From: Aquiflexum lacus
Lineage (GTDB): Bacteria; Bacteroidota; Bacteroidia; Cytophagales; Cyclobacteriaceae
Direction of reading: 5' to 3'
NCBI RefSeq assembly: GCF_015476655.1
Contig: NZ_JABFHF010000014.1
Span: 83,939-147,938, forward strand
DNA: 64,000 nucleotides
The position numbers and the translations under genes were made by a program. Below, piece after piece: positions 45,566 through 53,882 of the stretch (position 1 is its first letter; every line of letters begins with the position of its first letter). The notes beneath the pieces were generated by a model. That model did no database searches. It was not told where the DNA came from and worked only from the letters and a program-made list of their open reading frames with translations.

Positions 45566-47464
45566 ATGATAATTATTGTTACAGGAGTTTCGGGAAGCGG
45601 AAAGACTACTTTAGGTTCCCTTTTAGCCAAAAAACTCAGGCTGCCTTTTTTCGATGCAGATGATTTTCATCCCCCGGCCAATATCCAAAAGATGAGCATG
45701 GGAATCCCACTTACAGATCAGGACAGACTTCCTTGGCTGGAGCATCTTGCTGACAGTATGTTGCAATGGGAAAATTCCGGTGGAGGCATCCTTGCCTGTT
45801 CCGCACTTCGTGAAAATTACCGGGAAACACTACAAGTTGTCCCCAAAATAATCTGGCTCCACCTTAAAGGTAGCAAAGAATTGCTCCACGAAAGAATGAA
45901 CAACAGAGAAGGTCATTATATGAAGCCGGGACTTTTGGATTCCCAACTGGAAACATGGGAAGAACCGGAGTATGGGATGCACCTAGATGTCTCCAAAACA
46001 CCCGAAACCTTGCTGGAAGAAGTTATGCAACTCGATGAAATAAATGCATGCGAATCACATTTTGGAGTTATCGGAATGGGTGTAATGGGCAAAAGTCTTG
46101 CCCTGAACCTTGCAGAAAACGGCATTCCTACCGCTGTCTATAACAGACATGTGCCCGGAAAGGAAGAAAAAATCGCAAGCACTTTTGCCACCACCAATCA
46201 GGAATTCCCCTTACTCAAAGGATTTGATAATCTTGAGGCTTTTATTGGATCTCTGGCCAAACCTAGAAAAATATTGTTGATGATCCCGGCAGGGGCGGTA
46301 ATAGACCAACAGATACAACAACTTGAACCCATGTTGGAAAAAGGTGATATCATCATCGATGGAGGAAATTCGTTTTTTGAGGATTCCACAAGGAGATTTA
46401 GAGCCCTTAGCGAAAAAGAGCTTCACTATATACCCATGGGTGTTTCCGGTGGAGAGGAAGGGGCCCGAAAAGGACCGTCCATGATGCCGGGAGGAAACAA
46501 GGAGGCCTATGATATCATTGCACCCTATTTAAAGAAGATCGCCGCCAAAGACGCTTCAGGAAAAGCCTGTGTCAGTTTTATCGGCCCCGATGGCTCCGGC
46601 CATTTTATCAAAATGGTACACAATAGCATTGAGTATGCTGAGATGCAGGTCTTGGCCGAAACGGTGCATTTGATGAAATACGGACTCAAATTATCCTACC
46701 CCGAGATTTCCAAAATCATGAAATCCTGGGGAACAGAAGGTTTGAAAAGCTACCTATTGGACATTACGGTGGAAATATTGACGGTCAAAGAAGGTAAAAA
46801 CTTTCTCCTTGACCTGATATTGGACAAAGCAGAACAAAAAGGTACAGGAGGATGGTCCCTGACAACGGCTTTGAAATACCATGTGCCCTACAGTCCTTTA
46901 TCGGAAGCGGTGACAGCCCGCCTGCTTTCCAGTCAAAAAGAAGACCGGGAAGAACTTGCCGGATTGTACAGCCACAGATTCGGGGCCTTTGCAGAAGATA
47001 AGGTTATCCTCTTGGAAAAGCTCAAAAATGCCTATACCCTCACCAGAATCATCAATCATGAGGTTGGATTCAACCTGATGCATCAGGTTTCCGAACAGGA
47101 AAACTGGAACCTTGACTTCAGTGAAATATCAAGGATCTGGACCAATGGCTGCATTATCCGTTCTTCCTTGATGGAAAATATGACCGGATTGTTCAAGGAA
47201 AACAGTTCGCTCCTAAAAACCAAGGCCATCAAGACCAAGGTAAAAGAGCTCCGATTTGACCTTGCTTACATCATCGGATTGGGCCTGCAACATGCCTATG
47301 CCTTGCCTGTCATGTCCGCTGCTGCCAATTACCTGTTTGGTAGGATCACTTCAGACTCTTCAGCTAACTTGATCCAAGCACAAAGGGACTTCTTCGGCGC
47401 ACATACATTCCAAAGAAAGGAAGATCCGACAGGCGGGTATTACCATTCGGATTGGAAAAATTGA
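45566..47464 (+). CDS. Fused gluconokinase and 6-phosphogluconate dehydrogenase
   Basis: Residues 1-160 are a gluconokinase (Walker A GVSGSGKTT at 7-15, DADDFHPPANIQKM, ACSALRENYRE). Residues 165-632 are 6-phosphogluconate dehydrogenase (FGVIGMGVMGKSLALNLA, GGNSFFEDSTRR, MGVSGGEEGARKGPSMMPGG, GSGHFIKMVHNSIEY). Together they would turn gluconate into 6-phosphogluconate and then ribulose 5-phosphate, releasing CO2 and NAD(P)H, in a single polypeptide. Both domains appear complete. Confidence 0.9.
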   Translation: MIIIVTGVSGSGKTTLGSLLAKKLRLPFFDADDFHPPANIQKMSMGIPLTDQDRLPWLEHLADSMLQWENSGGGILACSALRENYRETLQVVPKIIWLHLKGSKELLHERMNNREGHYMKPGLLDSQLETWEEPEYGMHLDVSKTPETLLEEVMQLDEINACESHFGVIGMGVMGKSLALNLAENGIPTAVYNRHVPGKEEKIASTFATTNQEFPLLKGFDNLEAFIGSLAKPRKILLMIPAGAVIDQQIQQLEPMLEKGDIIIDGGNSFFEDSTRRFRALSEKELHYIPMGVSGGEEGARKGPSMMPGGNKEAYDIIAPYLKKIAAKDASGKACVSFIGPDGSGHFIKMVHNSIEYAEMQVLAETVHLMKYGLKLSYPEISKIMKSWGTEGLKSYLLDITVEILTVKEGKNFLLDLILDKAEQKGTGGWSLTTALKYHVPYSPLSEAVTARLLSSQKEDREELAGLYSHRFGAFAEDKVILLEKLKNAYTLTRIINHEVGFNLMHQVSEQENWNLDFSEISRIWTNGCIIRSSLMENMTGLFKENSSLLKTKAIKTKVKELRFDLAYIIGLGLQHAYALPVMSAAANYLFGRITSDSSANLIQAQRDFFGAHTFQRKEDPTGGYYHSDWKN

Positions 47465-47470
47465 TTGTGT

Positions 47471-47498
47471 CCGATGACCGATGTCGGATGACCGATGT
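47471..47498. repeat. Short tandem repeat (14-nt unit GATGACCGATGTCG)
   Basis: GATGACCGATGT occurs at 47473 and again at 47487, a 14-nt period, just after the fused gluconokinase gene. An inverted relative with the same 14-nt period lies at 60594-60617. It is noncoding. Confidence 0.6.
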
Positions 47499-47629
47499 TG
47501 GGAAGGGGTGTCCTTTGAGGTTTTTAAAACCTCGAGGGACTCAAGAGTCTTAAGAAAAAAAGTGTCAAGTAAAATCAGGAAATGACTCGGAAGTAAAGAA
47601 GGCAGTTTCGCCCCTCATTTAGAGTCCTC

Positions 47630-47665
47630 AAAATTGGCATTTTCATAAAGTGGAATGACATTGAG
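47630..47665. repeat. Dispersed intergenic repeat, copy 1
   Basis: 36-bp stretch around TTGGCATTTTCATAAAGTGG and GAATGACATTGAG. It is about 80 percent similar to 54201-54236 and partly to 53988-54018. The three copies lie in the two noncoding repeat-rich gaps of the window. Confidence 0.6.
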
Positions 47666-47695
47666 TTGTTGCTTGCGGGGGCAGCCTCAATACTA

Positions 47696-47779
47696 GCTCC
47701 ATAGGAGCGGCCGATGTAATAGCCCATGGTTTAAACCCTGGGATTTGATGGGATCGCATAAGCAAAAGTTCCGTAGGAA
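47696..47779. repeat. Cluster of three short palindromes
   Basis: In 84 noncoding bases: GCTCC-ATA-GGAGC (47696), CCCATGGTTT paired 9/10 with AAACCCTGGG (47723-47742), and TTCC-GTA-GGAA (47769). The first and last share the motif TCCRTAGGA. This composite looks like the palindromic intergenic repeats I recall from Bacteroidota genomes (REP-like), a recollection I cannot verify here. Confidence 0.6.
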
Positions 47780-47854
47780 AGACTGATTTATTGTCCAGAA
47801 AACATTTACATGCACCTTACGGATAATCATACATTGAATTTAAACCCAAATACC

Positions 47855-49255
47855 ATGAACACCTTTCACAAGCAAATAACCAATAAGCTTTACCTACCCC
47901 TCCTTTTCATTGGGATTTTTTGTTTTTCATTTAGTCAGGTATTGGCGCAGGAATATGTGGTCACGAATGTCCATATCATCAACCTAGAAAACGATCAGAT
48001 TCTAAAAGACCACCTGATCCATGTCAAAGGGGATAAAATTGAGGCCATCATGCCCATGACAAAAGCAAAAGACCTCCAGAAATCCATCCAAAGAATTGAC
48101 GGCAAAGGATCCTTTGCCTTTGCGGGATTGGCAGAAATGCACTCCCATATTCCCACTACGGAAACGGATGATTTCTCCTATATACAGGATGTGATGTGGC
48201 TATACCTTGCCAATGGCATATTGAATGTCAGAGGGATGATAGGCCATCATTCGCATTTGGAACTCAAAAAGAAAATCGATTCGGGAGAAATCACAGGTCC
48301 TCGGATTTTTGCGGCAGGACAATCATTAAACGGTGGTTCTGTGGAAAATCCTGAAATGGGTGCCCAAATGGTCCGTGAACAAAAAACCGCAGGTTTTGAC
48401 CATCTCAAACTGCATCCCGGTCTGGACATGCCCAAATTCCTCGCCATCGCCAACACTGCCAAAGAAGAGGACATCATGTTCGGTGGCCATATCTCCCTGG
48501 ATGTAGGTTTGGTCAATTCACTGAACAATGGCTATCGCTCGGTGGAACATATGGATGGATACATTGAGGCTTTGGTGACCGACAAGTCCAAATTGGATCC
48601 ACAGGTCGCAGGGCCGTTCAGCATGATGGCTGTCAAGGATGCAGACATATCAAGGATTCCCTATTTGGTCCAATTGACTTTGGATAAGAAAGCTTGGATA
48701 GCACCGACACTTACCTTATTTGAAAGATTCTTTGGCTATATCCCTGCCGATGAATTCAGGCTGGAATCCGATATGAAATATATGCCCGGGATACAGGTAC
48801 AGCAGTGGGTCAATCAGAAAAAACTCCTCGAAAACCAAGGTGTCCTCAAAGAAGAAAACGTCAAACCCTACCTGGAATTCAGAAAAGAAATGCTGATGGC
48901 TTTGCACCGCGGTGGGGTTCCCATCATCATGAGTTCCGACTCCCCACAGGTTTTCAATGTTCCCGGTTTTTCTATCCACAATGAAATCTCCTCCATGCAT
49001 GAAGCCGGCATGACCCCAAATGAAATCCTGATAACAGGTTCCCTAAACATCGCCAAGTACTTCGAGAAACAAGGTCAATTCGGGGTCATCAAAAAAGGTG
49101 CTTCTGCTGATTTTGTATTGGTGGAAGGCAATCCCTTGGAAAATCTTTCCAATCTTAGGAAGGTAAATGGAGTGATGGTCAGGGGTAAATGGTTACCGAA
49201 AGAGAAGTTGCAGGGGGAATTGATGAGGATTGAGGAGAAGAATTTGAGGAGGTGA
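47855..49255 (+). CDS. Secreted metal-dependent amidohydrolase
   Basis: The 466-residue protein has a signal peptide (about to LAQ, residue 32) and an amidohydrolase barrel: AGLAEMHSHIPT (metal-binding HxH), HPGL near mid-protein, FGGHISLD, SVEHMDGY and MSSDSPQVFN (catalytic aspartate). The end holds the composite beta domain, KKGASADFVLVEGNPLENL. It resembles imidazolonepropionase-like/CphA-type hydrolases; substrate unknown. I start at ATG 47855 because the upstream ATG adds 15 residues before an ideal signal peptide. Its last ~190 bp recur at 49719-49915. Confidence 0.85.
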   Translation: MNTFHKQITNKLYLPLLFIGIFCFSFSQVLAQEYVVTNVHIINLENDQILKDHLIHVKGDKIEAIMPMTKAKDLQKSIQRIDGKGSFAFAGLAEMHSHIPTTETDDFSYIQDVMWLYLANGILNVRGMIGHHSHLELKKKIDSGEITGPRIFAAGQSLNGGSVENPEMGAQMVREQKTAGFDHLKLHPGLDMPKFLAIANTAKEEDIMFGGHISLDVGLVNSLNNGYRSVEHMDGYIEALVTDKSKLDPQVAGPFSMMAVKDADISRIPYLVQLTLDKKAWIAPTLTLFERFFGYIPADEFRLESDMKYMPGIQVQQWVNQKKLLENQGVLKEENVKPYLEFRKEMLMALHRGGVPIIMSSDSPQVFNVPGFSIHNEISSMHEAGMTPNEILITGSLNIAKYFEKQGQFGVIKKGASADFVLVEGNPLENLSNLRKVNGVMVRGKWLPKEKLQGELMRIEEKNLRR

Positions 49256-49316
49256 GGGGGGTATTATAATGTGGGTGGGGGTAATTGAGTGAGTGGAAGG
49301 AGATTAGATTTGGATT

Positions 49317-49364
49317 AATAACACTTTCGATATCTAAAATGTATTTGAGAAGTTTAAGCTGCAT
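49317..49364 (-). pseudogene. 3'-truncated HepT toxin gene (second)
   Basis: An ATG overlapping the end of the second mntA by 11 bp opens MQLKLLKYILDIESVI, matching the first helix of HepT proteins (…LKYLLDIESVI… style). After 16 codons the similarity stops and the frame runs antisense into the end of the amidohydrolase gene. Only the first helix of the toxin remains, without its ribonuclease motif. Confidence 0.55.
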
Positions 49365-49662
49365 ATAAATCTATTTTTGACTGATAAACATCTTCTTTTA
49401 AAACAGAGTTCTTAAGTGACTTGCTAGAAACAAGATCTACTTTTCTACTTAAAATATCCTCAAGCTGTTCTAACAAAGAAAAGTAGTTGTCGGCATATTC
49501 CAACACATCAATATCATCAGAAAACTCAACAAGAAGATCGATATCGCTATCTTCATGCATGGCATTTTTTGCGGCTGATCCAAATAGGGAAATAGCCTCA
49601 ACGTGATGTTGCTTACACGCTGCTATTATTTCATCCAGTTTATTTTGAATCAATTTTATCAT
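49354..49662 (-). CDS. Minimal nucleotidyltransferase, MntA-like antitoxin (second)
   Basis: A 102-residue MNT protein with SLFGSAAKNAMHEDSDIDLL: the GS pair and D-I-D of the active site. It belongs to a different subgroup than the one at 10306-10602, judging from the low similarity outside the core. It is antisense to the amidohydrolase copies on both sides. As at the first site, hepT is truncated, leaving the antitoxin alone. Confidence 0.85.
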   Translation of the reverse strand: MIKLIQNKLDEIIAACKQHHVEAISLFGSAAKNAMHEDSDIDLLVEFSDDIDVLEYADNYFSLLEQLEDILSRKVDLVSSKSLKNSVLKEDVYQSKIDLYAA

Positions 49663-49718
49663 AATTCCAAAGATGCATAAAAATTCGAAAAATACCTATG
49701 CAATGTTTATTGACCCTT

Positions 49719-49915
49719 ATCGCCAAATACTTCGAAATGAAAGGCCAATTTGGCGTCATCCAAAAAAGCGCTTCCGCAGATTTTGTATTGGTAGAAGGCA
49801 ATCCATTGGAAAACCTTTCCAATCTTAGGAAGGTAAATGGAGTGATGGTCAGGGGTAAATGGTTACCGAAAGAGAAGCTGCAGGGGGAGTTGAGGAGAAG
49901 AATTTGAGGAGGTGA
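49719..49915 (+). pseudogene. Second copy of the amidohydrolase 3' end
   Basis: Matches the last ~65 codons of the amidohydrolase gene from IAKYFE to the stop. The first ~95 bp differ at about 15 bases, mostly synonymous (for example K/K, G/G, F/F changes). The next 63 bp (49815-49877) are identical to 49145-49207, a sign of gene conversion or recent recombination. A 10-bp deletion near the end shifts the final frame. No start or signal peptide exists, so it is a remnant of a paralog. Confidence 0.8.
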
Positions 49916-49982
49916 AAAGTCAAATTAATTCATCGATCAGGAATGAATATTTCTATTTGCATTTGTCAGCAAACACCAAATT

Positions 49983-50114
49983 GCTAACGTTCCGCGTATA
50001 TGACTTGTGGCGGATTTCGGAGCACTTTCTTGTCGGCTTAGACCAAACTTACTCAAAAGCACAAAGCTTGAATTTACCACTTTCCCCGCCATAAGTTATA
50101 TACGCTGTTGGGGC
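49983..50114 (-). repeat. attC-like hairpin (imperfect inverted repeat)
   Basis: GCGTATATGACTTGTGGCGG (49994-50013) and CCGCCATAAGTTATATACGC (50086-50105) pair over 20 bp with two G-T type mismatches, spanning 112 bp. They are flanked by GTTGGGG (50107-50113; CCCCAAC on the minus strand) and by GCTAACG (minus: GTTAGC). On the minus strand the order is RYYYAAC-like, long hairpin, GTTRRRY-like, starting 10 bp after the stop of the gene at 50124-51263. Length and layout recall integron attC sites. Confidence 0.5.
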
Positions 50115-50123
50115 ACGTTTTTT

Positions 50124-51263
50124 TTATATTTTTCTTTTAATCATGTTGTAGGGTATGTTCTGACTCATAATATTCATCTTTCTCAGCGCATAAACTCCCA
50201 AGTTTCTTGTGTTATTAGTTTTGTCTATTGATTGTGTGACTAAACACTTCTCAAAGAATTTGCCAAACTCATCACCATTCAGGTTTGACCCCAGAATGAC
50301 TTTTCCGTCAATGATATTAATTTCGGTCGGTAATTCTTCAGTTGCTTTAAGGGTCTCATCAATTGCACAAACTAACTTTCCGCTTGGATAACAAGTTATC
50401 TCAAATAGAAAGTAATCGTCAAATTTTTCTTCTATGTCAACAACGATAGTCTTACTCGAATCCGCTGAAGATACTTTTGAAATAAGTTTTGTTTTTTGCT
50501 GCCAAATAGAAATGCCCAATCCTTCATTCTTTCTGTGCCCATAGGAGAAAATGATATTCTTATTTGGATTTTCAGTCAGCTTAATCTCAATGCAAAAACG
50601 AATTCCTTTATCTTTTTTTGCTCTTACGGGAAATTGCATATACGCTCTCTCAAAAAAAATTCCGTCTAGCATTTTACCTTGGTCAACAATTTTAGCTTGA
50701 TAGTTGACATTTGATGAATGACCATTATTATCTCCTACAGAAAGACAATACAGTTCATCATAAATATCGAGAAGGACTTTTGAAATTGACATCGTCATAT
50801 CGAAGCAGAAATCGGGTTGTTCCAAAAAAAGAGCTTCGTAAAGAAGATTAACCTTTTCTACATTTTTATCTGGAATCATATGAATTCCACCATTGTAACC
50901 CAAAGTCATAATAAACTCCTGAACGGTGAACTCTTCGTTGTTATGCCTTAAAATATTGCTCTGGAAAAAGTCATCAAGTTTAATTTCTAGAATGTCCTTT
51001 TTTGAGTCTGGAGTAATTCTTTTGTATTCAAAGTCGGCAATTTTTATGTGCTTATAGGCATTAAACTTTGCTGATACAGTAGCTAAACGGATAAAGTCAA
51101 ATCGATTGATTTCATTAACCCAAGGATTAGGTTGGTCCAAATACATTATTCGGTAAAATAGAGGTAAACTATTAAAAAGTCTATCTGACTTCTTTTCATA
51201 GTCACTCTTGAAATGGAGATAATGATAAATTTCCCTCGTCTTTCTGTTTAAGTCCTTTTTCAA
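50124..51263 (-). CDS. Unknown protein carried by a cassette-like unit
   Basis: A 379-residue soluble protein with no signal peptide or membrane helix and no family I recognise. It starts at TTG (MKKDLN); the first ~190 residues are helix-rich (YHYLHFKSDYEKKSDRLF), the second half has alternating strands (QAKIVDQGKMLDGIFFERAY, RFCIEIKLTENPNKN, GKVILGSNLNG). The C-terminal half could be a lectin-like beta sandwich (inference). It is AT-rich compared with its neighbours. The start lies 11 bp after a GTTGGGC site and the stop 10 bp before the attC-like hairpin, so gene and sites form one unit. Confidence 0.75.
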   Translation of the reverse strand: MKKDLNRKTREIYHYLHFKSDYEKKSDRLFNSLPLFYRIMYLDQPNPWVNEINRFDFIRLATVSAKFNAYKHIKIADFEYKRITPDSKKDILEIKLDDFFQSNILRHNNEEFTVQEFIMTLGYNGGIHMIPDKNVEKVNLLYEALFLEQPDFCFDMTMSISKVLLDIYDELYCLSVGDNNGHSSNVNYQAKIVDQGKMLDGIFFERAYMQFPVRAKKDKGIRFCIEIKLTENPNKNIIFSYGHRKNEGLGISIWQQKTKLISKVSSADSSKTIVVDIEEKFDDYFLFEITCYPSGKLVCAIDETLKATEELPTEINIIDGKVILGSNLNGDEFGKFFEKCLVTQSIDKTNNTRNLGVYALRKMNIMSQNIPYNMIKRKI

Positions 51264-51274
51264 TTTTTAATGTG

Positions 51275-51281
51275 GCCCAAC
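51275..51281 (-). other. GTTGGGC core-site-like heptamer (cassette 5' end)
   Basis: The minus strand reads GTTGGGC, an exact match to the integron core site GTTRRRY, 11 bp before the TTG start of the unknown gene. In a cassette this is where the previous recombination site ends. Confidence 0.4.
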
Positions 51282-51521
51282 GGTTTGCTTCACGAAACCA
51301 TTGCTCTATGTGTTCAATATGAAACAAATAGCGCAACTGTTGCGGATATTTTCGAATTACCCCTCACAATATCCCAAAATATTCTTTACCATACCATCCC
51401 CTGTTTAGGATATTTTTGCTGGAATTCGGTTGATTTAAGAATGATTTGAGACTTTTCCCTTAGGGAGTTGAATTCAAAGACATGGGCTTTAAAAGAATGT
51501 GTTGATTTTGATACTAAAAGA

Positions 51522-51550
51522 AATCCCTTTGGATCACCTCCAAAGGGATT
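51522..51550 (-). terminator. Terminator of kbl
   Basis: A perfect 12-bp stem (AATCCCTTTGGA with TCCAAAGGGATT, loop of five bases) about 40 bp after the kbl stop, followed on the minus strand by TTCTTTTAG. Confidence 0.8.
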
Positions 51551-51588
51551 ATTATTTATAATCTGATTCAAAACTTTCAAATCCAAAT

Positions 51589-52785
51589 TTACTTCACCAC
51601 TCCCAATTCCTTCCCAACTTCCACAAAAGCTTCAATCGCCTGATCGAGGTGATGTCTGTCATGGCCAGCAGAAATCTGCACACGGATCCTTGCCTGACCT
51701 TTAGGTACCACAGGGAAATAGAAACCGATCACATAGATTCCTTTTTCGAGTAACTTCTCCGCCATTTTTTGGGAAAGGACTGCATCGTATAGCATAATCG
51801 GCACAATGGCATGTTCACCCGGCTTGATATCAAATCCGGCTTCGGTCATCTTTGCCCGGAAGTATTTGGTATTTTCTTCGAGCTTGTCTCTAAGTTCCGT
51901 AGTCTCTGATAGCAGGTCAAAAACTGCTATTGACGCACCTGTGATGGAGGGTGCCAAAGTATTGGAAAACAAGTAAGGCCGCGACCTTTGTCTCAACAGT
52001 TCAATGATTTCTTTTTTACCTGAAGTAAATCCGCCTGATGCTCCTCCAAGAGCTTTCCCTAAAGTTCCGGTGATGATGTCAACCTTGCCCATCACATTCC
52101 TATATTCATGAACACCCCTGCCTGTCTTGCCCATAAATCCGGTAGAATGACATTCATCCGACATTACCAAGGCATCATATTTCTCGGCCAATGCCACTAT
52201 TTTATCCAATTGGGCAATGGTACCATCCATAGAAAAAACACCATCTGTCACAATGACCTTTTGTTGGGCGCCTTTGGCAACCGCATCTTTCAATTGGGCT
52301 TCCAGGTCTTCCATGTCATTGTGCTGATAGCGAAACCTCATGGCCTTACACAACCTGACCCCATCGATGATGGAGGCATGGTTCAGCGCATCCGAGATGA
52401 TGGCATCCTCAGGTCCAAAAAGTGGTTCGAAAACTCCCCCATTGGCATCAAAAGCCGCTGCATATAAAATGGTATCCTCCATGCCGAGAAACTTGGAAAT
52501 CTTGGCCTCCAATTCCTTATGGATATCCTGGGTACCACATATAAACCTCACTGAGGACAATCCAAAGCCATGGGAATCAATGGCATTTTTGGCTGCTTCG
52601 ATGACTTTTGGATGTGAAGAAAGTCCCAAGTAATTATTGGCACAGAAGTTCAATACTTTTTGTCCTCCTGCAATTGTAATCTCTGCAGATTGGGGAGAAG
52701 TGATGACACGCTCCTTTTTGAAAAGTCCTGCATCAACAATTTCTTTTAACTCTTTTTCTAATTTGGGTTTTAAGGTATCGTACAT
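51589..52785 (-). CDS. kbl: Glycine C-acetyltransferase (2-amino-3-ketobutyrate CoA ligase)
   Basis: PLP enzyme cleaving 2-amino-3-ketobutyrate with CoA to glycine and acetyl-CoA. The 398-residue protein has the alpha-oxoamine synthase pattern: [54 protein letters not shown] and the PLP lysine in [14 protein letters not shown]. It is divergent from the threonine dehydrogenase gene, which makes its substrate. Confidence 0.95.
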   Translation of the reverse strand: MYDTLKPKLEKELKEIVDAGLFKKERVITSPQSAEITIAGGQKVLNFCANNYLGLSSHPKVIEAAKNAIDSHGFGLSSVRFICGTQDIHKELEAKISKFLGMEDTILYAAAFDANGGVFEPLFGPEDAIISDALNHASIIDGVRLCKAMRFRYQHNDMEDLEAQLKDAVAKGAQQKVIVTDGVFSMDGTIAQLDKIVALAEKYDALVMSDECHSTGFMGKTGRGVHEYRNVMGKVDIITGTLGKALGGASGGFTSGKKEIIELLRQRSRPYLFSNTLAPSITGASIAVFDLLSETTELRDKLEENTKYFRAKMTEAGFDIKPGEHAIVPIMLYDAVLSQKMAEKLLEKGIYVIGFYFPVVPKGQARIRVQISAGHDRHHLDQAIEAFVEVGKELGVVK

Positions 52786-52856
52786 TTTTTTTGGATATTG
52801 ATGGTAAAAGAAAAAACACTCATGGAAATAAAGTGAAATTCATTCATTGAAATCAC

Positions 52857-52865
52857 TATTTTTGC
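52857..52865 (+). promoter_or_regulatory. Candidate promoter -7 box of threonine dehydrogenase (TATTTTTGC)
   Basis: An exact TAnnTTTG match (TATTTTTGC) in the 149-bp divergent gap, with a leader of about 65 bases to the ATG. The same nonamer is seen before lepA. Confidence 0.5.
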
Positions 52866-52934
52866 GCCATTCAGTCCCAAATATAATCAAAAACATCTAG
52901 GGTCCTGTAAGACCTGTCGATAGTAATTTTAAAT

Positions 52935-53882
52935 ATGGAGAGAGTTCTAATTATTGGTGCAGCCGGACAGTTAGGTTCGGAATTGACGCAGGCTTTAGCA
53001 AATATTTACGGAGGAGACAACACCATTGCCACCGACATCAATCCCCAATCACTTGAAAAACTGGATTTTTGCAAAACCTCAGTTTTGGATGTGATGGATA
53101 AGAATGCAGTAAGAAAACTCGTGAAAGAGGAAAATGTTAAGCAGATTTATCACTTGGCCGCTGTCCTTTCCGCTACCGGAGAAAAGAATCCCCTTTTTGC
53201 CTGGCATCTCAACATGGAGAGCCTACTTTTTATCCTTGAACTTGCCAAAGAAGAAAAACTGGATAAAATCTATTGGCCCTCCTCCATCGCCGTTTTTGGT
53301 CCAAACACTCCAAAAGTCAATACGCCTCAATATTGTGTCAAAGAACCAAATACTGTTTATGGCATTTCCAAACAAGCCGGAGAAAGATGGTGTGAATACT
53401 ATTTTCAGAAGTTCGGAGTCGATGTGAGAAGTTTAAGATATCCCGGGCTGATCGGATACAAATCCCTTCCAGGAGGAGGAACAACGGACTATGCAGTGGA
53501 TATCTACCATAAAGCCATTGCCGGAGAACATTTTGTTTCTTTTCTAAGCGAAGATACTTACCTCCCGATGATGTACATGCCCGATGCCATCAAAGCAACT
53601 TTGGACCTCATGCATGCCCCAAAAGAAAAAGTACTGATCAGATCCAGTTACAACCTTTCGGCAATGACTTTCTCCCCAAAAGAAATCTTCGAAAGCATCA
53701 AAACCCATTACCCTGATTTCACGATTAGCTACCAACCGGATTTCAGACAGGCCATTGCAGATTCCTGGCCGGACAGCATTGATGATTCCAAAGCAAGGGA
53801 ACATTGGGGTTGGAAACATGCCTATGACCTTGAAAAAATGACAGGGGATATTTTGAAGCATTTGCCTTCTTATTCGTTTTAA
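52935..53882 (+). CDS. L-threonine 3-dehydrogenase, SDR/epimerase type
   Basis: A 315-residue extended short-chain dehydrogenase with GAAGQLGSELTQAL (NAD loop), YHLAAVLSATGEKNP, YWPSSIAVFGP and the catalytic TVYGISKQAGE (Y-x-x-x-K). SYNLSAMTFSPKEIF and the size fit the epimerase-type threonine dehydrogenase that oxidises threonine to 2-amino-3-ketobutyrate. The divergent kbl completes threonine breakdown to glycine. Its stop codon lies inside a 21-bp inverted repeat. Confidence 0.92.
   Translation: MERVLIIGAAGQLGSELTQALANIYGGDNTIATDINPQSLEKLDFCKTSVLDVMDKNAVRKLVKEENVKQIYHLAAVLSATGEKNPLFAWHLNMESLLFILELAKEEKLDKIYWPSSIAVFGPNTPKVNTPQYCVKEPNTVYGISKQAGERWCEYYFQKFGVDVRSLRYPGLIGYKSLPGGGTTDYAVDIYHKAIAGEHFVSFLSEDTYLPMMYMPDAIKATLDLMHAPKEKVLIRSSYNLSAMTFSPKEIFESIKTHYPDFTISYQPDFRQAIADSWPDSIDDSKAREHWGWKHAYDLEKMTGDILKHLPSYSF

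Noticed and set aside
47810..47854. Upstream ATG of the amidohydrolase
   Set aside because: It would place 15 polar residues before a good signal peptide; the ATG at 47855 is preferred.
49179..49364. 61-codon minus-strand frame beginning with the hepT-like helix
   Set aside because: After 16 codons it is antisense to the amidohydrolase end and low-complexity; only the first part was kept as a truncated hepT.
51386..51586. 66-codon frame downstream of kbl
   Set aside because: It spans the kbl terminator hairpin and lacks any conserved feature.
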